From Actinostola sp. cb2023 (Eukaryota > Cnidaria > Anthozoa > Actiniaria > Actinostolidae), in NCBI GenBank assembly GCA_033675265.1, contig JAUJYZ010001366.1, positions 152,105 to 216,104 on the forward strand: a stretch of DNA of 64,000 bases. Reading direction: 5' to 3'. Positions 56,310 through 64,000 of the stretch are shown here, in pieces. Positions within the stretch are counted from its first letter, which is position 1; every line of letters starts with the position of its first letter. The position numbers and the translations under genes were made by a program. The notes below the pieces were generated by a model. That model was not told the origin of the DNA, searched no databases, and saw only the letters and a list, made by a program, of their open reading frames with translations.

Positions 56310-56822
56310 ATGTCCGCTCATTACCAGGATGAAGAATCCAGTTTAGATAGTAATCAGGAAAGTGAAGGTTCAGTTGGAAGTCAGTCTCAGGACACAACAA
56401 CATCGGAGTCTTCAAACGACAGTCATGAGGGAGTTGAAGAAAGTGTGTGGCAACGGGTTCAGATAGAAGCAATAGAACGCCATGACAACAAATGGCAACA
56501 TTTAGTTGATAATTATGAACAAGCTGGTGAAAATGCAGAGACTGCTAAAATCAAAGCCAGTAACGACTTGGTACCGACATACAGAAAAGAGCTACGAGCG
56601 GTTTTATTTGAGTATCTCAAATGGATGCATGGATTAAAGAAAAATGCTGAATATCGAAAAGTAATGGAAACAAAACAAAGTCTTATGGACACAGAAGGCT
56701 TTGGATGGGAAGAAGCAACTGAGGCAGCTATACATCAACGAAAGTTTTTGCTGAATAAGCTCTTTCACAAACAACCTGTTCCAGAACACAATGCGAACCA
56801 TTATCCTGTGTACAAGTTATAA
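56310..56822 (+). CDS. Acidic helix-rich 170-residue protein, right-arm copy, intact
   Basis: The start MSAHYQDEESSLDSNQESEG has the perfect context GCCACCATG. The N-terminal half is Ser/Asp/Glu-rich. From about residue 48 there is a helical domain with conserved-looking aromatic residues: VWQRVQIEAIERHDNKWQHL, YRKELRAVLFEYLKWMHGLK, and a C-terminal FGWEEATEAAIHQRKFLLNK. There are no cysteines or membrane segments. AATAAA at 56833-56838 follows the stop closely. I believe similar proteins recur in invertebrate repeats, but I know no function. The right arm lacks the TATA segment present on the left. Confidence 0.7.
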   Translation: MSAHYQDEESSLDSNQESEGSVGSQSQDTTTSESSNDSHEGVEESVWQRVQIEAIERHDNKWQHLVDNYEQAGENAETAKIKASNDLVPTYRKELRAVLFEYLKWMHGLKKNAEYRKVMETKQSLMDTEGFGWEEATEAAIHQRKFLLNKLFHKQPVPEHNANHYPVYKL

Positions 56823-58495
56823 ACTGTTATTAAATAAACTATGATTGAAATGAAGCTTCGTCAACTCATGTAATTCTTACTTTGCAATGGTTTAAATAAA
56901 CTTCTTGTTGAAAGCCAACCTTTTGTCAATGTTTTTATTGTCAAATCCGACCTCATAGCATGAGATACATTCAAATAAATATATCTGATCCCAAACTGTA
57001 CACATCCAGGAGAACTATAATTATTTAAATTATACGCATCTTTTAAACAATAACGGTATTTTCTCTGCCATAGAACTAAACTGACAGAAACGCGGCTTCG
57101 AAGGAAGGATTAAAAAGAAGCTTTTCAGTGTCAGTTTTGATTAAAAAAAAAAGAAATGACAAATATATTTGTATGCCTTTTTAAAAATCAATAATATCCC
57201 TTGTTCGCTAAGGATCAAGTGAAAAGAGTCGCTAAGGATCAAGTGAAAAGAGTTCCAAGCAATTCAGCACTGATTAAGTCTGTGAAATAAATATGTTGTT
57301 ATGAAACAAACGAATTTTAATGTTATGTTAAAACACAACATTCACAACAAGCTAAAGTCGTTTAGGTATATAACGAATGTTATTTTCAAATGTACTGAAT
57401 CAGTTACATTCAATTTTTATATCACTAACATTTAAGTAACACAAACTAATCATAAAGACTAGAGTTCAAACAGTTCAAACTAAAGAGTTCTTTCGATTCG
57501 TTTTTCAAGTTACTGTGAAACCTACGAGGAGTTGTTCCGCATTGTTTTGGAATGCAACAAAAAGGGTCTATTGTTTTGCTTTAGGCATGACCAGACAGTT
57601 CACCATTGTGCATGGCTAATGAGCTAGCTTACCAGCAACCCTTTTCAACGCAATCACCAATCAGTGAAGTATTAAAACCACGCATTTGGTTCTCGAATCA
57701 TATTTTGTTACAAATGTGATTACAGTTATAAGAAGTCAAATGTGACATTCCGTGAATTCACAGTAATTTCTAAGTTATTTATTCAACCTTGGACCTGAAT
57801 GTGGAAAGCAGTAGAAGCCGAAGCAACACAATAGAGGGTTTATCAAAACAATAACAAACCTGTCACAACCCTTTTTTAATTTATACAGCTCATTATTTAA
57901 TTTTGGATCCTCACTTTGGATCCCACCTACTTCCACCTACTAAATTAATGACATCCACCTATCAAACAAGGATTCCTCCCCCTAAATTCATTAAAACCTT
58001 CTCCTTACTCCTTAAATTATGCTAAGCAGCTACCGCTCCCCTCCTTCCTCCTTAAAATAATAATAATAATAATAATTCCTCATTCCTCCTTAAATTATGT
58101 TAAACATCCACCCCTTCCTCCTTCCTCCTTAAACAAATAATTAATTCCTCATTCCTCCTTAAATTATGCTAAGCAGCTACCCCTTCCTCCTTCCTCCTTA
58201 AAACAAATATTTAATTCCTCCTTCCTCCTTAAATTATGCTAAACATCCTCCTTCCTCCTTAAATTATGCTAAGCAGCTACCAGATCCTCACTTTAGATCC
58301 GCAATTTCGATCCCACCTACTTCCACCTACTAAATTAATGAAATCCACCTACCAAACAAGGATTCCTCTCCCTAAATTATTAATTAAAACCTCCACCCTC
58401 CTCCACCCGAGATAATTAAAACCTCCACCCTCCTCCACCCGAGATAATTAAAACCTCCACCCAAAAGGGGCTCGAGTCATCCCTAACATACTACT

Positions 58496-59567
58496 GGCGT
58501 GCTCATACGTCAAGTTCTGCAAACTGCAGCAGCAAGGGTAAAATAAGTCGAAATAGAAACCCGCTATTACGGACACACCCATCTTGATTAAGACAAATTC
58601 TACTTCTCACACCGCCATTCGCAAATACTCAGTACAAGGCGTGCTCATACGTCGAGTTCTGCAAACTACAGCAGCAAGGGTAAAATAAGTCGAAATAGAA
58701 ACCCGCTATTACGGACACACCCATCTTGATTAAGACAAATTCTACTTCTCACACCGCCATTCGCAAATACTCAGTACAAGGCGTGCTCATACGTCGAGTT
58801 CTGCAAACTACAGCAGCAAGGGTAAAATAAGTCGAAATAGAAACCCGCTATTACGGACACACCCATATTGATTAAGACAAATTCTACTTCTCACACCGCC
58901 ATTCGCAAATACTCAGTACAAGGCGTGCTCATACGTCGAGTTCTGCAAACTGCAGCAGCAAGGGTAAAATAAATCGAAATAGAAACCCGCTATTACGGAC
59001 ACACCCATCTTGATTAAGACAAATTCTACTTCTCACACCGCCATTCGCAAATACTCAGTACAAGGCGTGCTCATACGTCGAGTTCTGCAAACTGCAGCAG
59101 CAAGGGTAAAATAAGTCGAAATAGAAACCCGCTATTACGGACACACCCATCTTGATTAAGACAAATTCTACTTCTCACACCGCCATTCGCAAATACTCAG
59201 TACAAGGCGTGCTCATACGTCGAGTTCTGCAAACTACAGCAGCAAGGGTAAAATAAGTCGAAATAGAAAAACCCTATTACGGACACACCCATCTTGATTA
59301 AGACAAATTCTACTTCTCACACTGCCATTCGCAAATACTCAGTACAAGGCGTGCTCATACGTCGAGTTCTGCAAACTACAGCAGCAAGGGTAAAATAAGT
59401 CGAAATAGAAACCCGCTATTACGGACACACCCATCTTGATTAAGACAAATTCTACTTCTCACACCGCCATTCGCAAATACTCAGTACAAGGCGTGCTCAT
59501 ACGTCGAGTTCTGCAAACTGCAGCAGCAAGGGTAAAATAAGTCGAAATAGAAACCCGCTATCAAAAT
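58496..59567. repeat. 142-bp satellite array
   Basis: About 7.5 units with starts at 58499, 58641, 58783 and so on, containing CATACGTCGAGTTCTGCAAA and CACCGCCATTCGCAAATACT. Units differ by only one to a few bases. The array was contiguous with 52516-52706 before the palindromic element inserted. Confidence 0.95.
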
Positions 59568-60787
59568 CAGCTTGACATTTCATTAAAGTTAGATCTTTCT
59601 ATGATTCATATTAATAATAGGAGATCACTTTATTTGTCTGTAGGATACCTGTGAAATAAATAAAGGTTTGTTAATTAGTGTAAGCAGAATACGTTCGGGC
59701 CATGGCTTTCAATCGACTCAGAACCATTATTTCGCTAGGCAACGGCCCAAATTTACTTTTCAAAAGCGCTAGCACAAGAGCCGATCACTGAATAGCGGAA
59801 ATGTGATGAAGGCTTCAAGATCACCAGATTGATTCTGGCAGCAGATTCGCCAGCAGCAGATTCGACCAGCAGCAGATTGGCAGCAGCAGATTGGGATTGA
59901 CGTCATTTTGACTCAGAATCTGCTGCTGGCTTGACAGCAGATTCACTGAGCAGGGGTAGGGAAGGGAAGAGCGACAACAAGACTAAACGCCAGCTCAAAC
60001 ATTTTAACCTTTCGATACTGGAGACTCCAAACATAAACAACATAAACAGTGTGGAAGGAACCTAATAAGTAATTCTAATACGAATTTTAAATATTTTAAA
60101 ACTTGTTATGTTTGATTGTCTTTGTTTGAGCATTTGATAATTGACATACATTTATTGGGTAATAACACACCCGATGTGAGTCGGGGTTGTAATACGTATT
60201 CCATATATGGTACGAGCGTATAGCGGCCCCTAACAAGCGAATAGAAGCACTTAACAAGCGAATGGCGGACAAAAAGAACAAAAAGAACGGCCTACAAGCA
60301 TCAGTATTTAGTTCTCGATGCCCGCGCATAAAGGTGCTCACAATGTAACATGATCGCGACTTAGTGTGATTTCTTGTTTGTTTAGTCGTTGACTCGCTAA
60401 TGGCTTACATGATAAGGACATAAGTGGGGTCATTTCTAATATCAAATCAGAATAAAAACGTGATGTTCATTCAGCTTAACGCTAACATTTTGTGAGAACC
60501 ATCAACAAAATAAACATGCTACCAACCTTTTGTACAATATTTACTGGGCCTTTGATATCATATCCGGACTTGGGATGCTATTTATATCTGTCCTTTACAC
60601 ACTCTCGTGAATCATGAAGTGATCTCGTGAATCATGAAGTGATTTATCATATCCTATCTTGTTCAATCACCAGCCTGCTATTTTTAGAAGCAGATATAAT
60701 ATCCTCTCTCTACCAATATCATAAGTCTAAGAAAATCACGAGAACTGTTTGTCAGATTACGGAAACTGATAATGACCGGCAACAAAG
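59568..60787. other. No gene seen; CAGCAGATT repeats
   Basis: A short irregular array of CAGCAGATT words in both orientations lies at about 59836-59951. CTCGTGAATCATGAAGTGAT is directly doubled at about 60603-60644. One minus-strand frame at 60096-60341 has no support. Confidence 0.45.
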
Positions 60788-60850
60788 CTCAATGAAGTAA
60801 AAGTTTTCGTTGCAAACTAGAATACAGTATCCTTATGGCTCTCTTTGAAA
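60788..60850. repeat. Direct repeat flanking a MITE (left copy)
   Basis: GCTCAATGAAGTAAAAGTTT through GGCTCTCTTT is repeated at about 61417-61479 with one or two changes. The two copies bracket the TA-flanked MITE, but not at its edges. Confidence 0.8.
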
Positions 60851-60895
60851 TTTAAAAGTACATGTATATGAACTAGTTTCTTGATAAAAAAGATA

Positions 60896-61314
60896 CAGTA
60901 AAAACCCGCATATAAGAAACTGCGGATTAAGAAACCTCCAGGCTGAAATTTAGCCAATTAAGCATCCAATATATAAGAACCAGTTCAGCCTGACAAATGA
61001 AGCAGGTTCTTATGTGAAAAGTGACTAAAGCTCAGAACACACCGGTACAGTCAGTGCTGAATATGCAGAAATATTATATTTACTATACAGTTGGGTTGTT
61101 AATGTTTAGTGTGAATATTAGACCTTTCAGGGTCAATAGTTCACTAATTAAAACAAATTGTAAGGAAATAAACCATACAATAATTGTTTTTTTTGCCCTG
61201 TAAATAAGAACCTGTTAAGAACCTATTCAGCCTGATTTCTCACTAGACACCCAATATATAAGAACCATTTCAACCTGACTTGGAATAGGGTTCTTTTATG
61301 CGGGTTTTTTACTG
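60896..61314. mobile_element. Mariner-type MITE with TA duplication, 419 bp
   Basis: The left end CAGTAAAAACCCGCATATAA and the complement of the right end match for about 24 bases with small differences. TA flanks both sides (60894-60895 and 61315-61316). The interior has several AAGAACC...TTCAGCCTGA words in direct order. Confidence 0.8.
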
Positions 61315-61416
61315 TATTTCAAATGAAAGGCCGCTTCTGACTGAAACAATAAAGTTCTCGATGTCTAAGTGCTGAAAGTATTTCGTGCTCAACGGTAATT
61401 TTTTTAACTCGGTCAT

Positions 61417-61479
61417 GAAAGCTCAATGAAGTAAAAGTTTTCGTTGCAAACTAGAATACAGTATCCTAATGGCTCTCTT
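61417..61479. repeat. Direct repeat flanking a MITE (right copy)
   Basis: This is the right copy of the 60788-60850 segment. It differs by TCCTAATGG versus TCCTTATGG, and sequence identity stops at CTCTCTTT. Confidence 0.8.
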
Positions 61480-61582
61480 TAGAAGCGTTCACACACGCCA
61501 TAAGTTACCGAGCTGAGCTGTCACATTGCTGTTGTCACTCTTATCATTGTCGGTATACAATTGCGCGCCAAATTGAAAAAAA

Positions 61583-61756
61583 ATGGCTGAAGACGTAGCG
61601 AAAGCCAAACGCTTCAAGCTAAACGATATTATTATTCGCCATGAATTACTCGCTAGAATCTTCAGCAAAAGACAAGAAGAACTCGGTACCATTAGCGCCA
61701 AATTCACACGCGGCGCAGTGAATCTGGAAAATCGATTAACTCAAGAACTCATTTGA
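61583..61756 (+). CDS. Small 57-residue frame, function unknown
   Basis: MAEDVAKAKRFKLNDIIIRH to a TGA at 61754-61756; charged and helix-prone, with no domain recognised. It lies directly before the GGACGC-rich element end and could be a truncated first exon. Confidence 0.3.
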   Translation: MAEDVAKAKRFKLNDIIIRHELLARIFSKRQEELGTISAKFTRGAVNLENRLTQELI

Positions 61757-61807
61757 TTGGTTGCTTTTGTTGTGGTACGGCTACAACCCTAGTTGGGAAC
61801 GGGTGTA

Positions 61808-61905
61808 GATAAAACGCGGACGCGGACGGCGGATGCGGACGGCGGACGGCGGACGCGGACGGAGGACTAGGACGGCGGACGCGGACGGCGGACGCGGACA
61901 ATTTT
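61808..61905. repeat. GGACGC/GGCGGAC minisatellite, left terminal repeat of element C
   Basis: Repeats of GCGGACGGCGGAC are followed by AT-rich sequence. The complement (AT-rich, then GTCCGCGTCCGCC) ends the window at about 63850-64000. The two form long inverted ends of an element that runs past the right edge. Confidence 0.8.
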
Positions 61906-62039
61906 TATTTTATTTGAAAAAATAATTGATTAAATTAATTTAATTTTGAAATAACTTTATTTCAATTTAAAAAAAGTAGTAGAAGTACATAAAAGTTGTA
62001 AATCGGAAAATCAGGGATATCCCACCTCGTGACAGTTTT

Positions 62040-63545
62040 TTTGTTACTTTTGTTACTTTTTGGCACCTCAAACAGCTAAGCCAAATTCCCGCAAATGCAA
62101 GCGGTGGGCTGGCATTAGCATATCCCCGATTATCTGTGGTATTTGCACGAGAGAAGCGATGAAGTATGTCTGCTGGCTTCTTAGGCACCCAGTATTCACA
62201 TGGAAATATACATTTCCTGGTCGATCTCGATCCGTTTTGGTCAATCTCAAGCATGTTAAGGCTTGACCAGATTCATTATATTAGACCCCCCGCATGGATT
62301 TCAGGTTTTCTATTGTAAGTCAGGAAATATGTATCGCTTTTTGATAAAAACTTTTGGGTGAAACAAAATGCATGTCCTTAATAAATTAGTATGCATAATT
62401 ACACGATCACGTGATCAATGACGTCACAATAAAGGAAAAAATGACCAAAAAAATGCGCTGCTCATAGTTAGCTAGAAGCTAAAACTAAATATGGGAAATT
62501 GGTTGCCATAGGATGCGAATAAAGCCCACGTTTCGATTGGATGGTTTCAATGAGTGCCGATTAAGGCTATATTAAGATGGGTTTGTAGTCACGTGACCTG
62601 TTTTAGGCAATATCGCCTTACCAATAAAAATATGTCAACCAAATGAGACGGATTATTGTTAGAGACAATGATACAAATACATTAAATGTGATAAATATTA
62701 TACGCCATTGAAACTCGTCAGCGCATTTCCAGAAAACCATTTTTGGCCATAATCTACAAAATCTGATCACGTGACATGACAATCGCAAAATACACAGTTG
62801 AATATTCTTCCTTTTATTGAACTTTACTGATGGAGCGAATTTTAAGAAATTCTACCAAGGTTTCAGCGAGAAAAGCTAAAAAATGAATTTGACTAATATT
62901 TGGCCAAATGCCAAGCCTTAACATGCTTGAGGAAGATATGTTCTTGCTGTATGCGATACAATTACGAGGTCACATGAAGGCCTTCCAATTTGACCTCCAG
63001 GTTTGAGAGATTGGCTACAGCCAAAACAAGTTTTTCACTTGCGGCGGGCAAAATTGAAGCAAATACAACATATAGGAGCCAAAGAGGGGTTTAGGGAAAC
63101 CAGGGGATATAGGAGCGAACGGATTGCGCTGCAATTGTGGAGTTGCTGGCTGTGTGTTATAGTAATGTTGTTGCTGTAGTTGTGGCTGCTGTACAATTTG
63201 TTGAGATTGTGGCTGCGGTAATGATGATTGTTGTGTTGCTGATGATGACGATGATGTGCACTGATAACGCTGTTGCTGTAATTGTTTGTGTTGTTGGCTG
63301 TATACAAGAAACGTTACTTGCTGTGTACAAGTAACGTTGTTGTTGTTGATGCTGCTGTTGTTGAATTGTTGATGTTTGTGTAGTGTGTTACGTTGTTGCT
63401 GTAAAGGCTGTTGATTTTGTTGTTGGGGTTGTTGCTGTGATGATGGAGATATCTGTTGTTGCAAGGGATGCTGATTACAAAGTCTGTCCACCACGACTGT
63501 TGCTTCCTGGTTCTTGTTATTTCGGCCTCCTTTTTTCGACGACAT
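62040..63545 (-). pseudogene. Gln-rich element C protein with C-terminal Cys-rich domain, broken
   Basis: The N-terminal frame (63015-63545) starts MSSKKGGRNNKNQEATVVVD and becomes Gln/Asn/Ser-rich and prion-like. A second frame then reads ICCICFNFARRK, stop, KTCFGCSQSLKPGGQIGRPS, down to about 62926. After the nested 666-bp insertion the same frame resumes (RDRPGNVYFHVNTGCLRSQQ) to a stop near 62050. Cysteine pairs suggest a zinc ribbon. Disruptions are one frame switch, one in-frame stop at about 63035-63037, and the insertion. Confidence 0.5.
62256..62921. mobile_element. Nested 666-bp element with CATG duplication
   Basis: The ends TTAAGGCTTGAC and the complement of GCCAAGCCTTAA match. 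CATG is on both sides (62252-62255 and 62922-62925). Removing the element and one CATG restores the reading frame of the surrounding gene, which supports the boundaries. TTAA at the inner edges would be an alternative duplication (piggyBac/Kolobok type), but the frame argument favours CATG. Confidence 0.65.
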
Positions 63546-63850
63546 GTCGATGGCTCTTCAAAATATAAATTTAAAGAGTAGACTCATGCCCAGAGGAAGG
63601 GCGTATCAGGCACCTGGGATCCCCTGCCTACGCCCCTGCCATGGAGGGATAACGAGAAGATTCTGTTTAAAACGTTACTTAAAAATATTCCAGAAATTGG
63701 TACTGTAAGGTATGAAACTTGGAACAGGCGCATTCCGAATAGCGGTATTCTGGAGAGCGATCTGATTATTATTATTTTAATTTTTTGACAGAGTCCTTTT
63801 TTTAAAATTCTCCGGTTTACATCTTTTATGTACTCCTACTATTTTTTATT
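63546..63850. other. No gene seen
   Basis: 5' flank of the element C gene and AT-rich sequence leading into the right inverted end. Confidence 0.4.
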
Positions 63851-64000
63851 TTATTTTATTTTTTTGTTGTTATTTCAAGTTAAAATTAATTAATTTCATT
63901 TACTATTTTAAAAATAAAAAAAAAATAAAAAAATATTGTCCGTCCGCCATCCGCCGTCCGCGTCCGCCGTCCGCGTCCGCCGTTCCGCCGTCCGCGTCCG

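Larger units (their letters stand above)
52707..58495. mobile_element. 5.8-kb palindromic element with Polinton-like ends and 6-bp duplication
   Basis: Left arm 52707-55610 and right arm about 55643-58495 are near-perfect inverted copies around a spacer of about 32 bases. The outer ends read AGTAGTATGTTAGGGATGAC and its complement. GGCGTG flanks both sides (52701-52706 and 58496-58501). The neighbouring satellite units contain GGCGTG once at this place, which confirms a 6-bp target duplication. Ends starting with AG(T) and 6-bp duplications are the diagnostic features of Polinton/Maverick transposons. The usual Polinton genes (polymerase B, integrase, ATPase, capsid) are absent. Each arm holds GGAGG-rich minisatellite near the tip, the gene for an acidic 170-residue protein, a 40-codon frame and a GGCCCGATAAG repeat near the centre. 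The arms differ by about 51 bases, accounted for by a 50-bp promoter-region segment and one extra T. Confidence 0.9.
61808..64000 (-). mobile_element. Element C: partial transposon with GGACGC-rich inverted ends
   Basis: Inverted ends of more than 150 bases (GC-rich minisatellite plus an AT-rich stretch) enclose a minus-strand gene broken by a nested element. The right end is cut by the window. No target duplication can be read. Superfamily not recognised. Confidence 0.6.

Noticed and set aside
58496..59567. CRISPR array
   Set aside because: The 142-bp units are repeated as a whole with no unique spacers, and the context is eukaryotic. The same applies to the 70-bp repeat at 4718-5000 and the 71-bp minisatellites.
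63137..63334. Val-rich plus-strand frames at 63.1-63.6 kb as membrane proteins
   Set aside because: They are complementary-strand shadows of the CAG/CAA-rich glutamine tract on the minus strand.

Overview
This window looks like nuclear DNA of a marine invertebrate, and I lean towards a sponge or cnidarian. The reasons are AT-rich sequence, GT-AG introns, a secreted immunoglobulin-domain gene with all phase-1 introns, a fragment of a receptor-type kinase, and a very dense mixture of DNA transposons, Ty3/gypsy remnants, foldback elements and minisatellites. No bacterial operons, rRNA or tRNA genes were found. The species cannot be named from the sequence alone.

Layout. 0-5 kb: a decayed Ty3/gypsy element on the minus strand, foldback elements and a 70-bp tandem repeat. 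5.5-17.1 kb: one immunoglobulin-superfamily gene on the minus strand, with its signal-peptide exon at 17.06 kb. Its two-exon Ig cassette was copied as part of a 2.3-3.0 kb segmental duplication, and a third copy of the unit is interrupted by a hAT-like element with an 8-bp target duplication. 17.4-24.7 kb: nested non-autonomous elements (TA, TTAA and 9-bp target-site families) and a second gypsy remnant. 25.6-29.4 kb: a tightly packed, intronless minus-strand cluster of small virus-like genes, consisting of a nuclease with zinc finger, several membrane proteins, a coiled-coil membrane protein and a candidate capsid-type protein. TATA-like motifs sit just before most of the starts. 30.7 kb: a broken kinase exon.

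33.3-44.6 kb: a 44-bp minisatellite split by a 7.6-kb transposon (element A). Element A has terminal inverted repeats, a 2-bp CT duplication and an apparently intact three-exon gene for a 1,275-residue protein of unknown superfamily. 44.7-51.9 kb: a giant minus-strand transposase-like gene (element B) with a DDE-like region, a chromodomain and a C-terminal Ulp1-type cysteine protease. 52.5-59.6 kb: a 142-bp satellite split by a 5,789-bp, almost perfectly palindromic element. That element starts with AGT and is flanked by the 6-bp duplication GGCGTG, which is the end signature of Polintons/Mavericks. Each arm holds a copy of the same acidic 170-residue gene. 60-64 kb: more foldbacks and part of another element whose GGACGC-rich ends enclose a glutamine-rich protein gene broken by a nested 666-bp insertion.

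How it fits together: apart from the Ig gene and the kinase fragment, nearly everything recognisable is mobile. Insertions repeatedly landed in tandem arrays (element A in the 44-bp array, the palindromic element in the 142-bp array). Because the target sequence is known from neighbouring repeat units, the insertion boundaries can be read to the base. Domain names come from motifs read by eye; no database search was possible.
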